DNA from: Chloroflexota bacterium
GTDB lineage: Bacteria; Chloroflexota; Anaerolineae; Anaerolineales; UBA4823
Assembly (NCBI GenBank): GCA_021849525.1
Contig: JAJZSS010000080.1
Span: 1-6,896 of the forward strand
Direction: 5' to 3'
Length of the DNA: 6,896 nt
Shown: one piece after another, positions 1 through 5,815 of the stretch
How positions within the stretch are numbered: the first letter of the stretch is position 1
How the letters are laid out: the number at the start of each line of letters is the position of its first letter
Made by a program: the position numbers and the translations under genes
Notes under the pieces: model-generated
What the model was told of the DNA's origin: nothing
The model's database searches: none
Seen by the model: the letters and a program-made list of their open reading frames with translations, nothing else

Positions 1-837
1 AAGCAGCAGGTTTTGCTCCAGGACCGGTTGCAGCTGTTCGGGAGTCAGCGGGTAGACCCCATCCTGCAGGGCTTCCAGGTTGGCGCGCTGCACGGCCAGC
101 GGTGTGCGCAGCTCGTGGGCAATATCGGCGGTCATCGAGCGGCGGACTTCGCCGGCGCGCTGTAATTCTGTGGCCATGCTGTTAAACGACTCTCCCATTT
201 GCGCCAGCTCGTCTGTGCCGCTGATGTGTACCCGCTGGCTGAGATCGCCGCGGCTTAACGTCTCGGCGGCCCGGGTGAGCTGGCGGATCGGCGCCAGTAA
301 GTGATAAGATAAGAACAGCGCCAGGACCAGGGCCAGGCCGCCGCCAATCAAAGCGGCGCTCAGTCCGGCACGGGTCAGGCGGCTTACCAGATTCGCCTCT
401 TGCTGGCGGGTAAAATTCATCCCGCCTTCGAGCAGGAAGTAACCAATCGTCTGCTGACCATCGGTCAGCAGAATTGCGCTGTCCTTTTCAGTCTGAGTGA
501 GGCTACCGCCCGGGTTCCCGGTCTCACTGTCGTATACCAGGTTGCCGCTGACATCTGCCAGGCGCAGGCGCTGGCTCATCATCCCCATGTTGGCCTGTCC
601 CTGACCGCGACCCATGCCATGCATGCCGCTGCCCAGCAGGCTCTCCACACCCTGCCAGGAGCCGCTGGCGGCATAATAGTCCTCCAGCGCAGAAACCAGC
701 TCTTCACTGCCGCTGATCCCACCCCGGTACATAAAACCACGCACCGCCTCGGCAGTGCCCTGCCGGGCGACCAGCATGACGGAGGCGATGGTAACCAGCA
801 CAACCAGACTGAAAGATAATATTAGCTTGAGACGCAT
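1..837 (-). CDS. BaeS-like sensor histidine kinase, partial (3' end outside window)
   Basis: Membrane sensor kinase of a two-component system; it autophosphorylates on a histidine and passes the phosphate to the response regulator encoded 22 bp upstream. My translation from ATG at 837 gives 279 residues before the window edge. In order: TM helix 1 (about 5-25), an extracytoplasmic domain of about 130 residues, TM helix 2 (about 158-178), a HAMP linker (about 179-232, with conserved P183), and the start of a HisKA domain with H-box A-HELRTP, His241 being the phospho-acceptor. The following 'LEALQDGVYPLTPEQL' resembles BaeS. The catalytic ATPase domain lies outside the window. The sensor domain has a Met/His/Gly-rich patch (M72-M87, including MHGMG and MGMM), suggestive of metal binding but unproven. 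An AAGG ribosome site lies 7 nt before the ATG. It is the last visible gene of the DinB-regulator-kinase unit. Family call is secure; the ligand is unknown. Confidence 0.93.
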   Translation of the reverse strand, partial: MRLKLILSFSLVVLVTIASVMLVARQGTAEAVRGFMYRGGISGSEELVSALEDYYAASGSWQGVESLLGSGMHGMGRGQGQANMGMMSQRLRLADVSGNLVYDSETGNPGGSLTQTEKDSAILLTDGQQTIGYFLLEGGMNFTRQQEANLVSRLTRAGLSAALIGGGLALVLALFLSYHLLAPIRQLTRAAETLSRGDLSQRVHISGTDELAQMGESFNSMATELQRAGEVRRSMTADIAHELRTPLAVQRANLEALQDGVYPLTPEQLQPVLEQNLLL

Positions 838-859
838 GGATTAGCCTTAAAATTATAAA

Positions 860-1555
860 TTAACGCGGGCGCGCCGCGCCTTGAGTGAAGCGATAACCCA
901 CCCCAAACACAGTTTCAATGTACACCGGGTGGCGCGGGTCTGGTTCGAGCTTGGCGCGCAGATTCTTGATATGGGCATCCACGCTGCGCTCGTAGCCTTC
1001 ATAGGCGGACCCCTGGGTGGCTTCCAGGAGCTGCAGGCGGCTGAAGACGCGCCCGGGCTGTTCTGCCAGGGCCACCAGTAAGTCGAATTCGGTGGGGGTC
1101 AGCTCCACCAGCACCCCTTTGCGCCGGACACTGTGGGCGTTGAGGTCGATTTCCAGGTCCATCAGGCGCAGCAGGGTTGCGGCTTGCTCGGTTGGGGAAG
1201 CCCGCCGCAGGAGAGCGCGCACCCGAGCCACCACCAGGCGCGGCGAGAAGGGCTTGGTCATATAATCGTCGGCGCCCAGCTCCAGCCCTACCAGCTGATC
1301 GGCTTCTTCCACCCGCGCTGTCAGCATCAGGATGGGGGTGCTGGCTTTGCGCCGGATGGCGCGGGCCACGTCCAGCCCATCCATCCCCGGCAGGTTCAGG
1401 TCCAGGATCACCAGGTCTGGCTGGCGCTGTTCCCAGGCGGACAGCCCCGTATCGCCCCGCCCGCTGCTGAAAACTGTAAATCCGGCCTGTTCCAGGTAGG
1501 AACGCAGGACTTTAACCAGCTCCGGTTCATCTTCAATGATTAAAATGCTTGCCAA
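860..1555 (-). CDS. OmpR/BaeR-family response regulator (TTG start)
   Basis: Cytoplasmic DNA-binding response regulator, partner of the adjacent kinase. From TTG at 1555 it is 231 residues, typical for the OmpR family. The receiver domain (about 2-115) shows the acidic pair E8/D9, phospho-acceptor D52 in 'LDLNLPGMDG', T79 and K101 in 'KPF'. A winged-helix DNA-binding domain (about 130-224) contains 'LTPTEFDLL' and ends in the typical 'VFGVGYRF'. An in-frame ATG at 1642 would add 29 residues without family homology and overlap the preceding DinB gene. The TTG instead follows an AGGAG (1567-1571) by 11 nt and puts 'ILIIEDE' at the normal N-terminus, so I prefer it. It is probably cotranscribed with the DinB gene (65 nt gap) and the kinase (22 nt gap). 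Members of this family bind direct repeats of 11-bp period; such a repeat occurs upstream of the secreted-protein gene at 3002-3042. Confidence 0.93.
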   Translation of the reverse strand: MASILIIEDEPELVKVLRSYLEQAGFTVFSSGRGDTGLSAWEQRQPDLVILDLNLPGMDGLDVARAIRRKASTPILMLTARVEEADQLVGLELGADDYMTKPFSPRLVVARVRALLRRASPTEQAATLLRLMDLEIDLNAHSVRRKGVLVELTPTEFDLLVALAEQPGRVFSRLQLLEATQGSAYEGYERSVDAHIKNLRAKLEPDPRHPVYIETVFGVGYRFTQGAARPR

Positions 1556-1566
1556 TGGCTTTTTAA

Positions 1567-1571
1567 CTCCT
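1567..1571 (-). promoter_or_regulatory. Ribosome binding site supporting the TTG start of the response regulator
   Basis: AGGAG on the minus strand, 11 nt before TTG at 1555. No comparable purine run sits upstream of the in-frame ATG at 1642, which lies inside the preceding gene. The spacing is slightly long but usable, so this site decides the start choice. Confidence 0.6.
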
Positions 1572-1620
1572 GCAATATAATCGGTATAGCAGCTCGGTCT
1601 GAATTTCGAAACAGATTTTT

Positions 1621-2142
1621 TTACCTGGCCCGGGAAATCCACCTGGCAGATTTTCCGGCTTGCTGGCCTAGGAACATCCGCAGCTGGGCGCCGTGCTCCA
1701 TAACATGCCGCAGATTGTACAGCTGAAGCTCAGCATAGGTCACCTCTCCCCAGGAGAACCGGCACAACCGGCGGGCCTGATCATCTGATAACATGGTGAT
1801 CGTTTCCCGGCACTTTGTGCGGCAAAAACTCAGATAACTGAGCAGCTCAGCGCGGGTGTAGGTGGGCGGCAGGATGCCGGCTGGATCCATCTCAACCAGA
1901 TCGAATGGTGCTGGCGGAGAAAAGCCCTCTTCTGCTCCGCTCAAATACAGGTCCAGCCAGAAGAGGGTGTGGTAGCCCACATACCAGAATGCCGAGAATC
2001 CAGCTGCCACCCATTGGCCTGAATGTTCTTGCCACAGGTTTTGTTCCCATAATTCATCCGGGCAGTCGTGCAGCGCGTCTCCCAACATATCAATGGCAGC
2101 CCCAAATTGCTTCCATACTGTTTCATTATCCAGAATAGCCAT
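1621..2142 (-). CDS. DinB-superfamily protein (putative metal-dependent four-helix bundle)
   Basis: Predicted soluble cytoplasmic protein of 173 residues, the usual DinB-family size. The fold is recognised by the three-histidine metal site: H58 in 'YVGYHTLFWLDLYL', then H146 and H150 in 'LRHVMEHGAQLRMFL', an HxxxH pair late in the chain. Members bind Zn or Ni; some are thiol-dependent transferases acting on bacillithiol or mycothiol, but most have no known reaction. I cannot assign one here. The start is supported by a strong AGGAGG (2149-2154) 6 nt before the ATG. It is the first gene of the minus-strand unit that continues into the response regulator and kinase. The arrangement suggests cotranscription, but the functional link to the two-component system is unclear. 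Despite the name there is no link to DNA polymerase IV (also called DinB). Confidence 0.85.
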   Translation of the reverse strand: MAILDNETVWKQFGAAIDMLGDALHDCPDELWEQNLWQEHSGQWVAAGFSAFWYVGYHTLFWLDLYLSGAEEGFSPPAPFDLVEMDPAGILPPTYTRAELLSYLSFCRTKCRETITMLSDDQARRLCRFSWGEVTYAELQLYNLRHVMEHGAQLRMFLGQQAGKSARWISRAR

Positions 2143-2210
2143 CGGCTACCTCCTCGGCAAAGCGCCAGCTTCATACGATTCAACCAATAAGGATGGATTT
2201 ACCTGGCTAA

Positions 2211-2240
2211 ATTATATCCACAACTAGTCCATAGTGCTTA
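2211..2240 (-). promoter_or_regulatory. Candidate promoter for the DinB-regulator-kinase unit
   Basis: A perfect TATAAT -10 lies at 2211-2216 on the minus strand. The best -35 match, TAAGCA (2235-2240) with an 18-bp spacer, is only 3 of 6. Transcription would start near 2204, giving a leader of about 60 nt before the ATG at 2142. It sits immediately downstream of the terminator of the preceding gene, where a new transcription unit would be expected to begin. The weak -35 suggests either a weak promoter or an activator. Confidence 0.45.
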
Positions 2241-2281
2241 AAAACCCCCGCCTCCTCCCAGCGACAGCTGAAAGGAGGCGG
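2240..2281 (-). terminator. Strong rho-independent terminator of the secreted-protein gene
   Basis: On the minus strand a 15-bp stem (arms 2267-2281 and 2248-2262) closes a TGTC loop. The outer arm is CCGCCTCC/GGAGGCGG, the inner arm TTTCAGC/GCTGGGA, with two G-U pairs. GGG and then a run of five T follow (2240-2244). It lies 24 bp after the stop codon at 2305. There is no T-run on the other strand, so it acts only in the minus direction and separates the secreted-protein gene from the DinB unit. Confidence 0.9.
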
Positions 2282-2304
2282 TAAATTGTGTGGACCGGAT
2301 GTTA

Positions 2305-2946
2305 TTAAGGAGTGGTTGGCTGCGACCAGCGCCCGCCGCCGCGCCCGCCCCTGAAGCCAGCGCCGGCTGCGCCGTTGTTCATCGGGCAGCTGCCCGGGGT
2401 GAAATCGCCCGACATCATGGTGTTCATCCGTTCCAGCATAAAGTCAGCCTGTTCCTGGGTCAGCACGCCATCGGTGACCATCGCATTCAGGGCTACCGTG
2501 CGCGCCTGGATCATCACGCCTTTGACCTGCTCATCGTCCAGGCCCTGGTCGGCGGCGATTTGCCACATGGTCTTGCCGGCCTCGAACTCTGCCTGGACAT
2601 CTTCCACGCCCAGGCCCAGCGCTTCGGCGTAGGCTTCGACCATATAGGTGTGCATGGGGCCAGTTCCGGTGCCGCGGGCTGCGCCAGCGTAGCCAGCCAT
2701 CATGCCGCCCCTGCCTGGGCCGCTCATGTGCCCACTCCAGGTACCATCACCTGCAGCGCCAGCGTAGCCAGCGGAGCCAGCGAAGCCAGCGGAGCCAGCG
2801 AAGCCACCCATCATCCCGCCGCGCCCGCCCCAGGGGGTGGTGGGGGTTGTGGGGGTCGCATCCTGCGCATACACCAGCCCGGCGGCTGCCAGGGCGGCAA
2901 TCACTACCAATCCAACGGTTAGCAATAAAACGGTTTTCTTCATCAT
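2305..2946 (-). CDS. Secreted Met/Gly-rich protein with a small helical domain
   Basis: A 213-residue exported protein. Residues 1-27 form a Sec signal peptide (MMKK, hydrophobic core, cleavage after VYA27). A Gly/Ala/Met-rich low-complexity region follows (about 39-97), with GGMMGG, FAG/SAG repeats, GHM and GRGGMMAGY. Then comes a helical domain (about 98-178): 'AYAEALGLGVEDVQAEFEAGKT' through 'VTDGVLTQEQADFMLERM', a pattern found in small secreted proteins of Chloroflexota and Firmicutes (DUF2680/YckD-like; recognised by eye). The tail is Gly/Arg-rich, with one Cys in 'CPMNN'. There is no lipobox and no later membrane helix, so it is probably released or loosely wall-associated. Met, His and Cys content suggests possible Cu/Ag binding or an envelope-stress chaperone role, both unproven. 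A single-gene unit with its own promoter region and terminator. Start may be 2946 or 2943. Confidence 0.85.
   Translation of the reverse strand: MMKKTVLLLTVGLVVIAALAAAGLVYAQDATPTTPTTPWGGRGGMMGGFAGSAGFAGSAGYAGAAGDGTWSGHMSGPGRGGMMAGYAGAARGTGTGPMHTYMVEAYAEALGLGVEDVQAEFEAGKTMWQIAADQGLDDEQVKGVMIQARTVALNAMVTDGVLTQEQADFMLERMNTMMSGDFTPGSCPMNNGAAGAGFRGGRGGGRWSQPTTP
2758..2802 (-). repeat. Five 9-bp tandem repeats inside the secreted-protein gene
   Basis: Five in-frame 9-nt units of the form T-N-C-GCTGGC encode FAG, SAG, FAG, SAG and YAG (residues 49-63). The first four form two exact copies of an 18-nt unit. Such exact short repeats are prone to slippage, which here would change length in steps of three residues without a frameshift. 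Confidence 0.9.
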
Positions 2947-2951
2947 CTACA

Positions 2952-2956
2952 TCCTT
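2952..2956 (-). promoter_or_regulatory. Ribosome binding site of the secreted-protein gene
   Basis: AAGGA on the minus strand lies 5 nt before the ATG at 2946 and 8 nt before the second, in-frame ATG at 2943. The spacing favours the second ATG, giving MKKT rather than MMKKT. The mature protein is the same either way. Confidence 0.6.
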
Positions 2957-2960
2957 TCAG

Positions 2961-2976
2961 GAAGATATTGATCTTC
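2961..2976 (-). promoter_or_regulatory. 6-bp dyad in the leader of the secreted-protein gene
   Basis: A perfect inverted repeat GAAGAT-CAAT-ATCTTC stands 4 nt upstream of the ribosome site. If transcription starts about 7 nt after the -10 candidate (near 2980), this hairpin would sit at the extreme 5' end of the mRNA. It could stabilise the transcript or act as a small operator. A 6-bp dyad can also arise by chance. Confidence 0.4.
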
Positions 2977-2986
2977 GATTGTCTCT

Positions 2987-2992
2987 ATCTTA
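2987..2992 (-). promoter_or_regulatory. -10-like element of the secreted-protein promoter
   Basis: TAAGAT on the minus strand matches TATAAT at 4 of 6 positions. No good -35 exists at 16-18 bp; instead that position is covered by the last half-sites of the 11-bp repeat array, as expected for an activator-dependent promoter. Leader length to the ATG would be about 35 nt. Confidence 0.4.
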
Positions 2993-3001
2993 ACAGCCAA
3001 T

Positions 3002-3042
3002 TGTGTAGAAAGTGTGAAGATTGCTCGAAGGTGCTGTGAAGA
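3002..3042 (-). promoter_or_regulatory. Putative OmpR/PhoB-type operator: four half-sites, 11-bp period
   Basis: Read on the minus strand, four 8-mers start exactly 11 bp apart: TCTTCACA (3042-3035), CCTTCGAG (3031-3024), TCTTCACA (3020-3013) and TCTACACA (3009-3002). The first and third are identical; the fourth differs by one base and the second by three. Tandem direct repeats at one helical turn are how winged-helix response regulators bind DNA. The array ends 9 bp before the -10 candidate, overlapping the -35 position, as at PhoB-dependent promoters. The regulator encoded at 860-1555 is the natural candidate, but its binding specificity is not known from sequence. Confidence 0.6.
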
Positions 3043-3058
3043 TTGAAAGGTGCTGCCC

Positions 3059-3087
3059 TCGCCATGCCGGACACTATCGGTTAAAAT
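3059..3087 (+). promoter_or_regulatory. Candidate promoter of the plus-strand DinB-like gene
   Basis: TCGCCA (3059-3064, 4 of 6 to TTGACA), a 17-bp spacer, then TAAAAT (3082-3087, 5 of 6 to TATAAT). The start point would be near 3094, with a leader of about 34 nt. The 11-bp repeat array lies some 50-90 bp upstream of this start, so one regulator could affect both divergent genes. Confidence 0.35.
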
Positions 3088-3127
3088 CAGGCTATCATCG
3101 CCTGAGGAGATATAAACCAGGAGCCGC

Positions 3128-3697
3128 ATGACCTACCCGTCGCCTTCCATCACCAAATCGGATTTTTTGGCCCATCTGCAGCGCGCCGTGAATGATTATG
3201 AACAGGTGATTGTGCGCCTGACCGCAGCGCAGATGCTGGACACAGGCATGGACAACGGTTCGTCATTCAAAGACCTGCTGGCGCATCTCAGCGCCTGGGT
3301 GCGGATTGAACTTTACTGGTTGGAAGCTTCGCTGCGCGGCGAGCAGCCGGCCCGCTACGTTCCCGGTTTTGAGGTTACCACGGGCGATCCGGAAGATGTC
3401 ATCAACCATCTCAATGGAGCGATCTACCACGCCCATAAACATGAACTTCTGCCCGATGTCCTGCAGGACTTTCGGAGCGCGAATCAGCGTGTGTACGAGC
3501 TGGTGGAGAGTTTACCGGAAGACACCCTGAATAACCCGGATGCGTTCAGCTGGTGGCGCGGTGAGCCGGTGTGGACCTCGATCTCTCACAACACCTACCT
3601 GCATTTCCAGGAACATCTCGATGGCATTAGCGGCTGGCTGGAGCAGACTCTCGCCGTGCCGTACACGCCAGCGTTCAAAAATTCGCCTGCTTCGTAA
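3128..3697 (+). CDS. DinB-superfamily protein, ClbS/DfsB-like
   Basis: A soluble 189-residue protein. The pattern 'FKDLLAHLSAWVRIELYWLEASLRGEQP' (about 47-74), the 'LN.AIY' segment (about 94-100), 'DFRSANQRVYELVESLPEDTL' and a late 'YLHFQEHLDGISGWL' resemble the ClbS/DfsB four-helix-bundle family. The likely metal histidines of the DinB fold are H53, H159 and H163, again an HxxxH pair. ClbS protects colibactin producers by opening the toxin's cyclopropane; most relatives have no known substrate, and nothing here points to a toxin cluster. AGGAG (3119-3123) precedes the ATG by a short 4 nt. It is divergent from the secreted-protein gene and convergent with uvrB, so it is probably transcribed alone. 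The last residues (SPAS) are encoded by the first unit of a 17-bp tandem repeat. Fold call is fairly sure; subfamily is moderate. Confidence 0.82.
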   Translation: MTYPSPSITKSDFLAHLQRAVNDYEQVIVRLTAAQMLDTGMDNGSSFKDLLAHLSAWVRIELYWLEASLRGEQPARYVPGFEVTTGDPEDVINHLNGAIYHAHKHELLPDVLQDFRSANQRVYELVESLPEDTLNNPDAFSWWRGEPVWTSISHNTYLHFQEHLDGISGWLEQTLAVPYTPAFKNSPAS

Positions 3698-3752
3698 GTG
3701 TGCCTGCTTCGTAAGTGCGCTTTCTCGATAGGTGCGTCTGCTCAGCAGGTGC
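3685..3752 (+). repeat. Four-copy 17-bp tandem repeat across the gene end
   Basis: Units start at 3685, 3702, 3719 and 3736. The first two, starting GCCTGCTTCGTAAGTG, differ only in the last base. The third (GCTTTCTCGATAGGTGC) and fourth (GTCTGCTCAGCAGGTGC) are diverged but keep the length and the pattern CT..TC....GTGC. The stop codon of the plus-strand gene (3695-3697) is inside unit 1, and the same TAA recurs in unit 2. This looks like recent and older tandem duplication in the convergent intergenic space. Confidence 0.8.
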
Positions 3753-3762
3753 GCCATGATCT

Positions 3763-3784
3763 GAAAGCACTGCGCTTTTCTTAT
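3763..3784 (+). terminator. Weak intrinsic terminator candidate between convergent genes
   Basis: A 5-bp stem AAAGC/GCTTT with an ACTGC loop (3764-3778) is followed by the T-rich TCTTATT. The stem is short and AT-rich, and the site overlaps the uvrB stop codon region (3781-3783). It could serve the plus-strand gene; no convincing terminator is visible for uvrB on the other strand. Confidence 0.3.
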
Positions 3785-5811
3785 TCCTCGCCGGAAAGCA
3801 GCTTAAACCTTTCCCAGGGCTTGACCTTCGGGTCTTCCGCCAGGATGCTGCGCAGCTCGTAGATCTGGTCGCGCAAAATCGCCGCTTTCTCGAATTCCAG
3901 GTTGCGGGCAGCTTCTTTCATCTGCTTTTCCATCTCGGCAATGATCCGGGTAATCTCAGCCTTGGGCGTATCCTGTTTGACGCGGTATGCCCCTTGCGGC
4001 TCAGCTACGGCTTTGATCGACATCTGATCGGTCAGGTCGTGGACTGCCTTGATGATGCTGACCGGCTCGATGCCGTGTTCCTGGTTGTAGGCTTCCTGCT
4101 TGGCACGCCGGCGGTTCGTCTCCTCGATCGCCCGCTTCATCGAATCGGTCATCCGGTCGGCATACATGATCACTCTACCGTCCAGGTGGCGGGCAGCCCG
4201 ACCGATGGTCTGGATGAGGGCCGTCCCGGAGCGTAAAAAGCCTTCCTTGTCGGCATCCAGGATCGCCACCAACGAGACTTCGGGCAGGTCCAGGCCTTCC
4301 CGCAGCAGATTGATCCCAACGACTACATCGAACACACCCAGGCGCAGATCGCGCAGGATGCCGATTCGCTCCAGGGTTTCGACCTCTGAATGCAGGTAGT
4401 GAACTTTGATGCCCAACTCCAGCAGGTAATCGGCCAATTTTTCGGCCATCCGCTTGGTCAGGGTGGTCACCAGGGTGCGCTGGCCCATTTCTACCCGGCG
4501 GCGGATCTCCCCCACCAGGTTGTCGATCTGGCCTTCGGTGGGGCGCACTTCCACCTGCGGGTCTACCAGCCCGGTGGGGCGGATGATTTGCTCGACCACC
4601 TGATCGGCGCGGCCCATCTCGTACGGTCCGGGGGTGGCGCTGGTGTAGATGGTGTACCCCATGCGCTGCTCGAACTCGTTGAATTTCAACGGGCGGTTAT
4701 CCAGCGCCGAAGGCAGGCGGAAGCCGTATTCAACCAGGGTGGTCTTGCGCGAGCGGTCCCCGTTGAACATGCCCCGGATCTGGGGCACCGACATATGCGA
4801 TTCATCGATCACCAGCAGGTAATCGCTGGGCAGGTAATCCATCAGTGTCCAGGGCGCGGTTCCGACCGGGCGCTGGTCCAGGTGGCGCGAATAGTTCTCG
4901 ATCCCCGAGCAGTAGCCCACTTCGCGCAGCATCTCGAGATCATAGGTCGTGCGCTGCTCGAGGCGCTGGGCTTCCAGGTACCGATCCTGGGCTTTGAGCT
5001 GCGCCAGGCGCTCGGCCAGCTCGGCTTCGATATCCCGGATCGCCTGCTTCAGCTTATCCTCGTCGGTGATGAAATGTTTGGCGGGGTAAATGGCAGCAGC
5101 ATTGAGCTCACGCTGCAGCTCGCCGGTGACGGCGTCGAACTCGATCAGGCGCTCGACTTCATCGCCGAAGAATGTGATCCGGTAGCCGATGCGGTCCTGG
5201 TATGCCGGCAGCACATCCAGCGTATCCCCGCGCACCCGGAAGGTGCCGGGTCGAAGCTCGATATCGTTGCGCTGGTACTGGCTCTCCACCAGCTGGCGCA
5301 GCAGGGCATTCCGGCGGTAGATTTTCCCCGTGTCCAGGTTGATAACCACCCGTCCGTAGGCTTCCGGGCTGCCGATGCCGTAGATGCAGGAGACCGAAGC
5401 CACGATCACCACATCTTTGCGCGACATCAGGGCTGTGGTCGCTGCCAGGCGCAGGCGTTCGATCTCCTCGTTGATCTCGGATTCTTTCTCGATGTACAGG
5501 TCATGGCGCGGCACGTACGCTTCGGGTTGGTAATAATCGTAATAGGAGACGAAGTATTCCACCGCGTTGTTGGGGAAAAATTCCCGGAACTCGGCGTACA
5601 GCTGGGCTGCCAGGGTCTTGTTGTGGGCCATCACCAGGGCCGGTTTCTGCATTTCCTGGATCACTGAAGCCATGGTAAAGGTTTTGCCGGTGCCGGTGGC
5701 GCCCAGCAGCACCTGGTGGCGCTTGCCCTGGCGGATACCGGCGATCAGCTGGCGGATAGCTTCCGGCTGATCGCCGGTGGGGATAAAAGGAGCTTTAAGT
5801 TGGAATTCCAT
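3781..5811 (-). CDS. uvrB: Excinuclease ABC subunit B
   Basis: UvrB is the damage-verifying helicase-like subunit of nucleotide excision repair; UvrA loads it onto lesions and it then recruits UvrC to cut. The 676-residue product is full length for the family (about 660-680). Visible elements: 'TGDQPEAI' (12-19), Walker A GATGTGKT (37-44), the Tyr-rich beta-hairpin [12 protein letters not shown] (90-101) that clamps DNA, the UvrA-interaction region (about 150-250), the Walker B DESH box (336-339), helicase motifs V/VI with '[26 protein letters not shown]' and 'QTIGRAAR', and a C-terminal UVR domain (about 622-656, '[25 protein letters not shown]') for UvrC contact. No key residue is missing. 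Start ATG at 5811 gives the normal N-terminus; no clear Shine-Dalgarno precedes it, and the upstream PHP gene ends 4 bp away, so translational coupling is likely. No SOS box is visible in the window. Confidence 0.98.
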   Translation of the reverse strand: MEFQLKAPFIPTGDQPEAIRQLIAGIRQGKRHQVLLGATGTGKTFTMASVIQEMQKPALVMAHNKTLAAQLYAEFREFFPNNAVEYFVSYYDYYQPEAYVPRHDLYIEKESEINEEIERLRLAATTALMSRKDVVIVASVSCIYGIGSPEAYGRVVINLDTGKIYRRNALLRQLVESQYQRNDIELRPGTFRVRGDTLDVLPAYQDRIGYRITFFGDEVERLIEFDAVTGELQRELNAAAIYPAKHFITDEDKLKQAIRDIEAELAERLAQLKAQDRYLEAQRLEQRTTYDLEMLREVGYCSGIENYSRHLDQRPVGTAPWTLMDYLPSDYLLVIDESHMSVPQIRGMFNGDRSRKTTLVEYGFRLPSALDNRPLKFNEFEQRMGYTIYTSATPGPYEMGRADQVVEQIIRPTGLVDPQVEVRPTEGQIDNLVGEIRRRVEMGQRTLVTTLTKRMAEKLADYLLELGIKVHYLHSEVETLERIGILRDLRLGVFDVVVGINLLREGLDLPEVSLVAILDADKEGFLRSGTALIQTIGRAARHLDGRVIMYADRMTDSMKRAIEETNRRRAKQEAYNQEHGIEPVSIIKAVHDLTDQMSIKAVAEPQGAYRVKQDTPKAEITRIIAEMEKQMKEAARNLEFEKAAILRDQIYELRSILAEDPKVKPWERFKLLSGEE

Positions 5812-5815
5812 AGGC

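Noticed and set aside
400..819. Plus-strand open frame of 139 codons
   Set aside because: It is antisense to the sensor kinase, which has clear TM, HAMP and HisKA elements on the other strand. It has no ribosome site or recognisable domain.
1577..1608. Possible promoter just upstream of the response regulator (TTCAGA, 18 bp, TATATT)
   Set aside because: The -10 would be so close to the AGGAG that transcription would begin at or beyond the ribosome site. Cotranscription from the promoter before the DinB gene is more likely.
2290..2922. Plus-strand open frame of 210 codons over the secreted-protein gene
   Set aside because: It is a mirror of the Gly/Ala-rich minus-strand gene, which has a signal peptide, a good ribosome site and a strong terminator in the right orientation. 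The plus-strand translation shows only low complexity.
2947..3129. Minus-strand 60-codon open frame between the divergent genes
   Set aside because: It fills the intergenic region that carries the 11-bp repeats, the -10 elements and the ribosome sites of both flanking genes. The peptide has no recognisable feature and no good ribosome site.
3685..3752. CRISPR array
   Set aside because: The 17-bp units are directly contiguous with no spacers and the copies diverge, so this is a simple tandem repeat.
4390..5667. Long plus-strand open frame of 425 codons
   Set aside because: It lies wholly antisense to uvrB, whose product shows all family motifs. The translation is rich in His, Gln, Val and Gly, typical of the reverse complement of a GC-rich gene, and shows no recognisable domain.
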